Positions 21,233-30,855 of a stretch of DNA of 64,000 bases are shown here, piece after piece. The DNA comes from Botryosphaeria dothidea (taxonomy: Eukaryota; Ascomycota; Dothideomycetes; Botryosphaeriales; Botryosphaeriaceae), in contig WWBZ02000007.1 in NCBI GenBank assembly GCA_011503125.2, positions 744,001 to 808,000 on the forward strand. The letters are read 5' to 3'. The position numbers and the translations under genes are program-made. The notes beneath the pieces are model-generated. The model searched no databases and was not told the origin of the DNA. It was given only the letters and a program-made list of their open reading frames with translations. Numbering within the stretch: position 1 is the stretch's first letter; each line of letters starts with the position of its first letter.

Positions 21233-24058
21233 TTAGCTTAAGGGTCGAGGTTTCGAAGGGTAACGTTCATAGAACGTATCAAGGGCCTCAAGGTCTTTAA
21301 CAAGGTCGTAAGGTTCCCAGGTTGGTGTCGAGTAACCAGTCCATTTCACGAGGTATTTTGGTTGTCTCCGGGTTGCTTTAACGTCTAGAATCTCTTCTAC
21401 CCGGTACTCTTCTTCGCCGTCAACGATAACGGGCGGGGGCGGAGGTTGGACTTGATCAGGCAAGGGGTCAGAGGCTGCGGGTTCGAGTAAAGAGACGTGG
21501 AATACAGGGTGGACTTTCATCGTCCTTGGTAGTTCTAGGCGATAGGCATGGGTCGAGATCTTCTCTAGGATGGGAAAGGGGCCAAGGCGTTTAAAGTCAA
21601 GTTTATCCGAAGGCCTTGTTGTCGAGATATGCCTTCTTAGGAGCCAAACAAGGTCACCAGGCTTAAAGACGGGTGGCGAAATACGGTCTTTATTGGCCTG
21701 TTCTGCGTAGGCGTCTTGTGCGAATCGAATTTCTTGGCGAAGGTAGTTTTCGAGGTTTTCGAGGTTCTCTTGGAAGAGGCGTAGGGGTTCGAGGGGGGCT
21801 AAGATCGAGTCTTTTTGTAGAATCTCATAACGAGGGTGGAAGCCGTAGTTTGCGAAGAAAGGTGTAACCTTAGTCGTGGTCGAGATCGTATTATTATAAG
21901 CGAATTTAGCAAGGGAGAGAAAGTCGTTCCAATCGTCTTGTTGATACGAAACGTAGGCACGCAGGTATTGTTCGAGAATAGCGTTAATACGCTCTGTCTG
22001 GCCGTCGGTTTGCGGGTGGAAAGCCGTACTAAAGTTAGTCTTAATAGATAGGGATCTACTAAGAGTTCTAGTAAATTTAGAGGTAAAAATCGAGCCGCGG
22101 TCAGCTACGAAGTCGTCGGGTAAGCTATGTAGTCGAAAAACGTAGTCTCGATAAAGCTTAGCAAGCTCTATCGAATCGAGGGTTGTTTGGCAAGGGATAA
22201 AGTGAGCCATTTTAGTTAGTCGATCTACGACTACTAGTATAGCATCGAACGAGTTGGACGTTGGAAGTCCCGTAATCAAATCAAGAGAAACGGATTGCCA
22301 GCGGCGTTGTGGCACTTCAAGGGGTTTCAAATATCTATAGGGGGCATGTCGAGCGGGTTTGATTCTTTGGCAGGTCTTACAGTTTCGTATAAAACGAGCT
22401 ACTGTCTGGCGTAGACCTGGCCACCAGAAATCACGAGTAACGAGTTCAAATGTTGCTGCTTGGCCTGGGTGTCCAGCAGCCGGATGCGAGTGTCGAGAGC
22501 TAATAATCCTTTGGCGGAGGCTTAGATCTTCAGGAATATAGATAAGTCCATTAACTAGTAATAGACCATCGTTATCCTTAGAACATGCGCCTAAATCTAC
22601 CTTAGGATGTCGAAGTACGTGGGTATCGAGTGAAGTAAGGATCTCTTGTCCAAGAGTATCCTCATCGAGTGCTAAGCGAATATCACTAGCCAGAGACGGT
22701 TCTAGCCTAGCGATCAAATGTCGAGTAGAAATAAGGGTCGAAATTTCGAATTTTTCAGAGGTAAGGATCGTAGTAGGGGGTAGGCGCCCCTCTCGAGCAG
22801 GGAGGTCTCCTGACCGTCTTATTAACGCATCCGCGCGTTGATTCTTAGTTCCTGGGCGGTAGACGATCTTAAAGTCGAGTTCTAAGAGTTCAATTGCCCA
22901 GCGTGCTTGCCGACGGTTTAGAATTTGCTTAGAGGCAAAGCTAGTCAAATTCGAGTGATCTGTAAGAACTAGGAGTGGCGAGGAGAGGTTAATAACGAGG
23001 GAACGGTATTTCTTTAGGGCTTCCACAATAGCTAAGAGTTCCTTATCTCCAATACCATAGTTCTGCTCTGCGGGGGTCATTTTCCGAGAGTAGTAGGCGA
23101 TGGGATGTAGGATTCTTCTGCCATCCTCGTAGGTTACCCATTGGGACAAAATTGCGGAGATAATAAAGTCGGATGAGTCGGTTTCAAGGATAGTTTCGAG
23201 TTGGGGGTTGAAGTGTCGGAGGATTGGGTAAGAGCAGAAGGCTTCCTTAAGATAAGTAAATGCCTTATCCTGTTCTTTTCCCCAAGTAAAACGAATATTC
23301 TTAGCTAGGAGCCTAAAGAGGGCTCTAGCTTTTCGAGAGTATCCTTCAATAAATCGTCGGTAAAAGTTTGCAAAGCCAAGGAACGATTGAAGATCTTTAA
23401 CTGAGCGGGGAATCTCCCAGTCTTTTACGGCGGCTACCTTAGCTGGGTCCATAGAGATACCGTCTAGGGAGATAACGAAGCCAAGGAACGTAGTCGAAGT
23501 CGTATAGAAGTCACATTTTTCGCCTTTAACGTATAAGCCTGCTTCACGAAGCTTTTCGAGGACTAATCGGACGTGTTCGTGGTGCTCCTCCTCAGTTTCC
23601 GAGTAGATAAGGATATCATCCAGATAGACGACGCACCAGCGGTCAAGATATTCACGTAGCGTATCGTTAACGAATTGTTGGCAGGTAGCAGGCGCATTCG
23701 TAAGGCCAAAGGGCATAACAAGGTATTCGTATAGGCCATAGCGAGTCCTAAAGGCGGTCAAGTGTTCGGAGCCTTCCTTGATCCGGATAAGGTTATAAGC
23801 ACCGCGAAGGTCGAGTCGAGTAAAAATGCGAGAGCCCTGAAGTTGACGGAGAGTCTCGTTGACTAAGGGGAGTGGATAACGGTTCTTTTTCGTAATACCA
23901 TTCAGTTCGCGATAATCCACGCAAAAACGAAGGCCGCCACCTAGCTTCTTGACAAAGAGAACAGGGGACGCAGAGGATGAGGATGAGGGCCGAATGAAAC
24001 CTTTCTTAAGGTTTTCATCAAGGTATTCACGTAGAGCCTTAAGCTCTAAATCGGACAT
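21233..24058 (-). CDS. pol: Gypsy D pol: intact RT-RNase H-integrase-chromodomain segment
   Basis: 941 open codons from [16 protein letters not shown]; this Met is internal to the pol frame, which continues upstream. Reverse transcriptase has VVYLDDILIYS intact (about residues 140-150). RNase H has ETDSSDFI and LTDHSNLTSF. Integrase has an HHCC finger (HPAAGHPGQ, CKTCQRIK) and the catalytic set DLITGLP, VADRGS and GQTERIN. A chromodomain ([17 protein letters not shown]) closes the protein and, in this clade, targets integration to chromatin marks. All key catalytic residues look present, so this part could still encode enzymes if translated. Confidence 0.85.
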   Translation of the reverse strand: MSDLELKALREYLDENLKKGFIRPSSSSSASPVLFVKKLGGGLRFCVDYRELNGITKKNRYPLPLVNETLRQLQGSRIFTRLDLRGAYNLIRIKEGSEHLTAFRTRYGLYEYLVMPFGLTNAPATCQQFVNDTLREYLDRWCVVYLDDILIYSETEEEHHEHVRLVLEKLREAGLYVKGEKCDFYTTSTTFLGFVISLDGISMDPAKVAAVKDWEIPRSVKDLQSFLGFANFYRRFIEGYSRKARALFRLLAKNIRFTWGKEQDKAFTYLKEAFCSYPILRHFNPQLETILETDSSDFIISAILSQWVTYEDGRRILHPIAYYSRKMTPAEQNYGIGDKELLAIVEALKKYRSLVINLSSPLLVLTDHSNLTSFASKQILNRRQARWAIELLELDFKIVYRPGTKNQRADALIRRSGDLPAREGRLPPTTILTSEKFEISTLISTRHLIARLEPSLASDIRLALDEDTLGQEILTSLDTHVLRHPKVDLGACSKDNDGLLLVNGLIYIPEDLSLRQRIISSRHSHPAAGHPGQAATFELVTRDFWWPGLRQTVARFIRNCKTCQRIKPARHAPYRYLKPLEVPQRRWQSVSLDLITGLPTSNSFDAILVVVDRLTKMAHFIPCQTTLDSIELAKLYRDYVFRLHSLPDDFVADRGSIFTSKFTRTLSRSLSIKTNFSTAFHPQTDGQTERINAILEQYLRAYVSYQQDDWNDFLSLAKFAYNNTISTTTKVTPFFANYGFHPRYEILQKDSILAPLEPLRLFQENLENLENYLRQEIRFAQDAYAEQANKDRISPPVFKPGDLVWLLRRHISTTRPSDKLDFKRLGPFPILEKISTHAYRLELPRTMKVHPVFHVSLLEPAASDPLPDQVQPPPPPVIVDGEEEYRVEEILDVKATRRQPKYLVKWTGYSTPTWEPYDLVKDLEALDTFYERYPSKPRPLS

Positions 24059-24945
24059 TGAGTAGAGAGGACCGAATGGGGGTTTCTTGCCCTCTTCTAA
24101 TGAAATCTCATGATCAATATATCGATGTGGGGGAAGCCTATCGGCCTCTTTCTTCGTAAAGAAGGGAAGAAGATAGTGGAATCGAGCGGGGATTCGTGAG
24201 CGGAGGGTTTCGAGTTCTTGTTCCGGGGTTTGTTGTTCCGTTTTCTTAAGGTTATCAAGGTGTTCTTGGATCTCCTTAATTGATACGGCGTATATCCTAG
24301 TCTTATCTCGTTGGACGTAACGAGTAAGGGCGGCGTAGGATACAGTAGCGCAAGAGATCGAAGGCGAATTAGGAGGCGAGGGGGAAAGCGTAGTTGTGGG
24401 TTGGCGAGTAGGTAAGCAATTTGCTTGGCAAAAAGGGGAGGCGAAGGTAATCGTGTTTTTTGACTATAGGACGTGTGGATCATGTCGTTCTAGCCAGGGT
24501 TTTCCTAGGATAATTGAGTATTGACCGAGCTTAGTTACTTGGAAGGTAACGAGTTCTTGATGCTAATCAATATCAAGTTGAAGGTCGGCCTCGTAGGTAA
24601 TCCGTCCGGCGATGGATCCGTCCGCGAGTTCGAGGGATTCAGCTTGGGGTTTTTGGCGTGTAGGGATCGAATGGGATGTAATAAAGGCATTATCTACAAA
24701 AAGGGACGAGGCACCAGAGTCTAACATAGCCGAAGTTTCGATTTTGTTATTGACTACTGATTTAAGGATAAGGAGCGGACGTTTCCCAAGATCTATAGCA
24801 CGGGGCTGTAGGGTACGGGGTTCTAAAGATGAAAACGAGAGTGTTCCAAGATTTGAAGACGCGAGGGAAGCAAGAATAGAAAACTGATTCGAAGTGGAGA
24901 TCGGACAAGGGCTAGGTAGGTGCCGGGGGCTACCTAGCCTTCTAC
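24059..24945 (-). pseudogene. Gypsy D pol: protease and linker, two stops
   Basis: Same frame as the downstream pol ORF. The retropepsin active site is LDSGAS (Asp codon 24719-24721). TAG codons at 24563-24565 and 24464-24466 interrupt it, from CAG/CAA and TGG respectively. The segment ends in TKKEADRLPPHRYIDHEI, the usual lead-in to gypsy reverse transcriptase. These two stops are the visible lesions separating gag from the enzymes. The separate 128-codon frame at 24097-24483 is out of register and ignored. Confidence 0.75.
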
Positions 24946-24952
24946 GTTTTTT
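24910..24952 (-). promoter_or_regulatory. -1 programmed ribosomal frameshift signal, gypsy D gag-pol
   Basis: Slippery heptamer A-AAA-AAC (24946-24952) is in register with gag. A 6-nt spacer (24940-24945) follows, then a perfect 10-bp hairpin GGCTAGGTAG / CTACCTAGCC (24930-24939 and 24910-24919) with a 10-nt loop. The gag stop TAG (24934-24936) lies inside the stem. Slipping back one base enters the pol frame. Confidence 0.85.
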
Positions 24953-26139
24953 GACACGTAGAGGACTAACGCTGTAGGAGGTGTTATCGGTTGATTTGGG
25001 GTAGTTGGTAACGTAGGTGTATGCGAAGTCGTGTTGAGTTTAAGCCCCTTAGCTTTAGCTTTAGGGCACTCTTTAACCCAATGGTTAGGGTCACCACAGT
25101 AGGCGCAGAGGTTGTTGGCTTTCCGGTAAGCCTTTCGAGCGGTGGCATCTAGTTCCATAGGTTCACCTTGAGGAATCGAGGTTGGCGTGGGAGACGAAGG
25201 TTGGGGAGCAGTTGGTGTAAAGAGAGGAGTCGAGGTAGGGATACGAGTTACGGGCATCTTTTTCTCAATTGTTCGAGCATAGAGTTGGTTGTCCAACGCA
25301 ATGCAGGTTTCAGCGAATTTTCCGAATTCTATTGGCATAGAACGTCCAACAAGAAGGTCCTTAAGATTCTCCTTAAGGCCAAGGCGGAAGTAGTGGATCT
25401 TAACTGCGTTTTCTTTCCAACCGAGGGTCGTGATAAGCGAGAGGAACCGTGAGTAGTAAGCCGAGCAGGACTTGTCTTGTTTGAGTGCGAGGAGGGATCG
25501 TTCGGCCGTTGCGTAAGCGTCAGGATCGTCGAATGCGGCCTTAAGAGCTTGGTAGAAGGACTCATAGTTGTCGAATTCTACAGAGCCGTTCGAAGCAGAG
25601 ACGTAAGGGGCAAACCAGGTATAAGCCGCATCGCGAAGATATGAACCAGCGTAGGTAATCTTAGCTGTATCCGTTGTAAAGGCAGATGGGTCCGAGGCAA
25701 ATTTGAGTTGAAGTTGCGTGGCGAAGTTCTGGAACCGAGTGCGTTCTCCTTTAAAGGGTTCTAGATCCGATACCTTAGGGATGCGGGGACGAGGGGTAGG
25801 AGTTTCCAAAGAAGATACTGTAGACGTAGTAGCCGGAGTGTTGGCAGGGAGGTTCGGGGCTAGTAGTTGGAGTCGGGCGAAGGCTTCATCTTGGCCGAAA
25901 CCGTAGTAGTGAAAGATGCAAGCAACTTGGGCGTTCGTAGCATTCTCAGGGATAACTGGTGAATCGATATCGGATCTTAGGCAGGATTGTCTTCCTCTAG
26001 CGTACGCCTGGCTAAGGGTAACGCGTAGGGAAACCGGGATATCTTCAGGGAAGGTAGGACGAGCATTGACAGGGACAGGGACTTGATCGAGGATTTGGAA
26101 AAGCGTCTCCCAAGGGTCGGGAGGCGGGTCGTTTCCCAT
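24934..26139 (-). CDS. gag: Gypsy D gag polyprotein, intact
   Basis: Start chosen at MGNDPPPDPWETLFQ (26137-26139). The open frame reaches into the LTR to 26376, but that part encodes LTR repeats. It has about 401 residues: an N-terminal region, a gag/capsid domain (LEPFKGERTRFQNFATQLQ to LLALKQDKSCSAYYSRFL), a Ser/Thr/Pro linker, the CCHC knuckle CAYCGDPNHWVKEC and a short tail ending SKNVEG at the frameshift site. Compared with C the knuckle His is retained. Confidence 0.8.
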   Translation of the reverse strand: MGNDPPPDPWETLFQILDQVPVPVNARPTFPEDIPVSLRVTLSQAYARGRQSCLRSDIDSPVIPENATNAQVACIFHYYGFGQDEAFARLQLLAPNLPANTPATTSTVSSLETPTPRPRIPKVSDLEPFKGERTRFQNFATQLQLKFASDPSAFTTDTAKITYAGSYLRDAAYTWFAPYVSASNGSVEFDNYESFYQALKAAFDDPDAYATAERSLLALKQDKSCSAYYSRFLSLITTLGWKENAVKIHYFRLGLKENLKDLLVGRSMPIEFGKFAETCIALDNQLYARTIEKKMPVTRIPTSTPLFTPTAPQPSSPTPTSIPQGEPMELDATARKAYRKANNLCAYCGDPNHWVKECPKAKAKGLKLNTTSHTPTLPTTPNQPITPPTALVLYVSKNVEG

Positions 26140-26204
26140 TTCGAAGGCTATAGTCTTGGGCTTGGACGAGAGCTTTAGGCCTACTAGATAAGAGTCTAGC
26201 AAAA

Positions 26205-26576
26205 TGTAATGAACGGACCTTGGAGGGCGGAGAGACGAGATAACGAAGCCGGTAAAGGCAGTAGGGGTAAAGCAATGCCGAAGTATAAGGGTGTAGTTCA
26301 AAGGGCGAGGGTATGAGGTGCGAAAGACGAGGGACGAGGGACGAGGGACGAGGGAGGCAAGCAAGGTCCAATTCAAGGCGTACCAAGTTATACGCGAGGA
26401 ATACTCATTGCTAGACTAAAGAACTAACTACAAAGCAGAGGGGCGAGCTTTATATACATAAAGAACGAACTAAAATACTAGCTTCCTGATTTATAAGCAG
26501 GTAAGTCTAGATCTAGATTTTAAATCAACGAAGGTAAACGAGAGGTAAGGGGTCTAAGCAAGCCACGTTTATGACA
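26205..26576 (-). repeat. Gypsy D 5' LTR
   Basis: 372 bp, three substitutions from the 3' LTR (one in the terminal TGTAATG/A, one in AAA-G/A-AACT, one in TCT-A/G-GAT). It would drive transcription leftward. Confidence 0.92.
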
Positions 26577-28564
26577 TAGAAGTAGTAGAAGATTCTTATT
26601 TTAGAGAGCTATAGTAACGAGCTATCTAGAATAAACTTACTATACTCGTAGGTAATAGAACCTAGAAAGAAGTCGTTCTACTAAAGGATATAAATATTAT
26701 AATAAGTAAGTAGGTTTTTAAGCTAAAACTAAATACTAATAGCTTACTTAAAAAGACTAAAGCTCGTCTTATTATAAGAGGATTTATTTAAATATAACGG
26801 CTAAACGAAGAAGTAGTATTAAGGTAGTATACGTAATAACGTATAGGTATTAGACGCGCGTACACGCGGTAACGTTACGTACTTCGTAACTTTATAGCTC
26901 TCGCTTATACGTAGACTCTCGTACTTTATACGACCTCTTTATAGTAGTATCGAGTCTTATTATACTAAAGGTTTAGATATAACTTTTAGAATACCTTTAC
27001 TCTAACTATCCGTTATAAGACCCTCCGAATATTCTTAGCTATTATAGCGCTCTTAAATCTTAAGCTATATTAGATTAATATAAATAATATCTTTACTAAG
27101 TTACGCCTTCGTAAAGATATCTATATAGTTCTATCCGAAGGAGTTATAGTCGTACTAGAACGAGTCTTTAAGCTTTTACGTAGTCTATACGGCCTTAAGT
27201 AAGCCGTAAGAGATTAGAATAGTAACTATATAAAAGTACTAAAAGACCTTAGTTTCTAGTAAAGCGTAGTAGACCTCTATTTACTTATTTACGATAAGAG
27301 AAAGATTATACTTCTTATATACGTTAATAATATCTCTATCGCTATACCGAAGCTAGAGAACGTTATTTAGTTTAAAGACGTACTTAGTAAGATCTTTAAG
27401 ACTAAGGATCTAGAAGAGATAAAGAAAATTCTTAGTATTTAGGTCTCTCGTAATCGCCGTAATAGGACGTTACGTATCGACTAGTCCTATTACTTATAGA
27501 AGATACTCTAATTACTCTATATAGAATAGAATAAGTCGAGACCGTCGACGCTGCTAATAAACGGATATAACTTACTCCGCCCCGCTACGTAATAAGATAA
27601 GAGAATCGACCTAAAGAAATATTAGCACGTTATTAGAAAGCTAATATATCTCGCGGTTCTTACTCGTTCGGATATTATATTCCTAGTTAGTAGACTTAGC
27701 TAATACTTAAGTAACTCTATAGAATACTACGGCTAAGTATTTAAAGGCCTTCTACGATATCTTAGATTAACTATTAACTTAGAAATTATATACGAGAATA
27801 GTAGGAGCCCTAATCTTATTAGGTACTTAGACTCCGACTACGCTATAGATAAGATAAATAGAAAGTTAGTCTCCGGATTCGTCTTTCTACTCGGAAACGG
27901 GCTAATTAGCTAGAGAAGCTAAAAGTAAAGATTAGTAGTAACCTCTATAGCCGAAGCCGAGTATATAGCGATATTAATCTATATAAAAGAGTTATAGTAG
28001 CTAGTAAGGCTACTACGGGAAATAAGCGTAGAAGAGTATCTAGAGTCTTTTCCTTACCGAGAAATATTACGTAAGAATAAAAAGTTCCGCGATAGTAGTA
28101 TTAATATAAAGAGAGATAACTAGGCGGCGCTTAGCCTAGTAAAGGATTCTTAAGTACACGATCGATTAAAGTATATCGATATATATTATTATAATATTCG
28201 GGACCTAGTATAAAGGAACCGGATTTATATTAAATATATACGTACTAAGGATATAGTAGCGGACGGGCTTACTAAGCCTCTAGCTAAGGAGAAATTTAGA
28301 AACTTCGTTCGATAACTTAGGCTAAGGGCCTATAAGGAATAGAGCTAAGTAGAAGTATTAAGAATATAGCTCTATTCTATATTAGATACTTATCTATTCT
28401 AGATAGGAGAGTAAGCGAGCTAGTCCGGGCGTTTCCGAATAGGCTTAGTATAGTACGTAATCTACGTATATATCTTCTACGTATCGGATTAGTAGATAGA
28501 AAGAACTAAATATCTTATTTTAGACCGCTACGTACCTATATATTAATAATAAAGAGAAGAATAG
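26577..28564 (+). pseudogene. Ty1/copia pol remnant (RT and RNase H), RIP-mutated
   Basis: Translation across stops gives the copia reverse-transcriptase entry (TWKEVVLL, SKWVFKLKLN, KKTKARLIIRGF at about 26640-26785), then, after an inserted solo LTR, SLYGLK-stop-AVRD near 27190 and LLIYVNNISIAIP near 27310-27345 (the YVDD box is now YVNN). RNase H ends with RLKYIDIYYYNIRDLV and TKDIVADGLTKPLA (about 28165-28290). Gag, protease and integrase are missing because the left end is cut at the D LTR. A purine tract at about 28550-28564 precedes the LTR. Confidence 0.75.
26793..26964 (+). repeat. Solo LTR of family E inside copia
   Basis: 172 bp, reverse-complement match to 14755-14926. The flanks are TTAAA (26788-26792) and CTAAA (26965-26969), a 5-bp target duplication with one C-to-T change. 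No internal element sequence remains, so it arose by LTR-LTR recombination. Confidence 0.8.
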
Positions 28565-28740
28565 TATTAAAATTCTAGTCTATAGACTCCTTACTTCTCT
28601 TTTTCCTTTATTAACTTAAAACTAAGATCTAGACTTACCTACTTATAAATTAGAAAGCTAGTATTTTAGTTAGTTCTTTATATATATAAATCTCGCCCCC
28701 TCTACTTCGTAGTTAGTTCTTTAGTCTAGTAACTTTATAT
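28565..28740 (+). repeat. Copia 3' LTR (start and promoter part)
   Basis: Starts TATTAAAATTCTAG (RIP form of TGTTAAAATTC) after a purine tract that follows copia RNase H. From about 28577 to 28735 it resembles the reverse complement of the promoter half of the gypsy C/D LTR, including the TATATATAAA box and TTAGTTCTTTAGTCTAG. The right end could not be placed. Confidence 0.5.
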
Positions 28741-29670
28741 TCTTCTTAGACTATCTTACCCTCCGTAGACTTATCTATATCTCTCTATCTTTTTCTTATT
28801 TTTTATCTCTTAAGCCTAGCCCCCTATATTAGACCTTACTAGTCTAAGCCCCTTATACCCGTCTACCTCTACTTTATTATATAGAGCTACTAGTTAGGGC
28901 GGACTTTCCTATCTAGTTCTATAGTCTATTCTTAGTCCTAGAGGAGGGCTACTCTAGTCTAAGTATTAGATATAAAGAGCTTAACGTCTCTACTAGGGAG
29001 CTTCTTAGTAGCTAGTATCTTTTTATACGCTAGGCTTTTCCCTATCTAAATCTTCTTAATAATAGCCTTATTAGAGAGGTTGGCGACCTCCTATCTATTC
29101 GTCTTATCTAGGAAGTATAGGGTAAGCTTAGTAGTAGCCGGGGGGGTAGGAGGCTTTAGGACTACTCGGGCTGCAATATTGGCCTAGCTAGGCACTACGG
29201 GCGTAGGGGTAGTCTAGAGTCGGCTAACTATCTTCTAGACTTACTATACTTCCTTAAGGATATCCTTAAGGCCGGGTTCCTTAGTATTTACCTCCTAGTA
29301 TATAGAGATATAATTCTAGAAGATTATCTTAGTAATGTCGAGAAAATTTTTTACCTAGCTAGAGAGGACTAAAGGGAGGCTAGCGGATGCTTGTAGGGCT
29401 TAGAGGAGGGTATCTGCTGTCTTTAAGGCTCTTTTAACGTATTCTACGCTATACTAGGTGCCCTACGGTTTATTGGGGGTGCGTTGTAGTTAGGTAGAGG
29501 TGGTTACTGGAGGGGGCTGTTCGCCCCTTCCTACGGCCTCTACATCAACCACGACGCGGCTGCAGCTACTCTGAGTGGTGTTTTAAGTCTCGCTGGGCCT
29601 AGGAGAGTCCCTGGGGCCCTCTCCCGGCGCCGTAGCTTGGGGTCGATTTTTTGGCGTGGTCATGTTTTTT
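28741..29670 (-). pseudogene. LINE fragment: ORF1 N-terminal half, 3' truncated, RIP-mutated
   Basis: Starting from ATG at about 29661, minus-strand translation gives MTTPKNRPQATAPGEGP, then (over stops) YSVEYVKRALKTADTLL and KLTLYFLDKTNR-stop-EVANLSNK followed by KKLPSRDVKLFISNT, the pattern of Tad1-type ORF1. It ends where the window's first LINE begins, so the two are different copies of one family. The first 200 bp of ORF1 are GC-richer and less mutated. The identity of 28741-28880 is unclear. Confidence 0.6.
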
Positions 29671-30855
29671 AACAGCATCATGATAGAAAGCTACTTCCAG
29701 ACCTTTATCAATATTGATCGTCAAGATAAATTCCCATGAGTGGTTTCAAGTAACTAGAAATGGGGTCCGCGCGAGACACCGCAAAGTCACAGGGAGGATA
29801 GCTACTATCCGGCCCTAGTGCTGATAGTAGGTTCTACAATATGATTCCTTCCAGTGCTCTATCCAATTGTCCCGGGTCAAGACATATCGTAAGCGAATGA
29901 AATAGTAAAGCAGTAGAAACTAATATGAGAAATCTTACCGGAACTGCTCAGCGTGTCTATATTTTTTCGAAGCTCGTCCAATATCGTGACATAAAGATGT
30001 CGCCCACTGGGCCTGCTGAAACTTCTTCCAGAATAGGTCATAACAAACCGCAAGACTCTGTCATGTTCGGCACCACGGAACATGCCCGCTGCTCCATGCG
30101 CGTGTCGACGCGTCCAGTGATGTCGATAGTCAGCGGCGTGAAGTCAGCTGAGGTTATAGTTACTGCGGACCGCCGTTGGAATATCTATATATTAGTATCT
30201 ATCTACTAAATTCGCTATTAGATTTATACGTATGGTTTTCAGGCTACAAATAGATGATTATTCGAAGTAAAAGCACTATTGACGATCAAACTGGTTTTTT
30301 CTGTTGGCCTTCCGAGCAGGAAAGGACGACGAGCAAAAGGAGAAAGAAGATATGAGAAGAAGATGTAGAAATTTGAAGATCATTGATGAGAAAAAGCTTC
30401 CATATTGAGAAATAATGAACAACTCTATGCGTGTATCAGCATTATCATCTGCAATGATTGTCCATGTAAGAATTTCCGGGTGAATTGCCACTGAAATGTC
30501 AGCTAGCCGTGCTTAGACGAAGAGTTGGAAAAGAAAGCACCGCACCAGGGACCGTAGTTTGCTGGTCTTAGCGAATATTCACCGAAAACCCGCATCTACC
30601 CGTCCAGACGGTGGTCGACGGACAGAGATGAAGAAGGTTACGAAAGCACTCGTGCATCAAAGCGTCAGAGGAAGATCACACGACATTGAAGAAATAAGAC
30701 GTGGGGATAACTTGCATTGAAAGAACGAGTTTAAGCTAATATACAGTTGAAGCAAATCGTTGATTATAACAAAAGACGTAAGTGTCATTGGTAATTTTCC
30801 AAGGAGTTGAAGATACACTCGCGTAAATCAAATTTGTTGAGTAATCGGAACGAAA
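29671..30855. other. Intergenic, boundary between repeat block and gene space
   Basis: Base composition changes from TAG/TTA-rich to ordinary over about 29.5-29.7 kb. Only short unrelated open frames are present and no gene was recognised. It may contain the 5' UTR of the LINE fragment and the terminator side of the CBM18 gene. Confidence 0.6.

Larger units (their letters stand above)
20823..26576 (-). mobile_element. Gypsy chromovirus D, nearly intact
   Basis: 5,754 bp with 372-bp LTRs (20823-21194 and 26205-26576) that differ at three positions, all G/A transitions, so insertion was recent. Gag is open. Pol has an intact 941-codon RT-RNase H-integrase-chromodomain segment but two RIP-type stops upstream in the protease and linker. 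No matching 5-bp duplication flanks it: the left neighbour is the broken LTR of C (AGAAC) and the right neighbour is copia sequence (TAGAA). Confidence 0.9.

Noticed and set aside
24097..24483. 128-codon frame in gypsy D
   Set aside because: Out of register with pol; the true pol frame gives TKKEADRLPPHRYIDHEI over the same bases.
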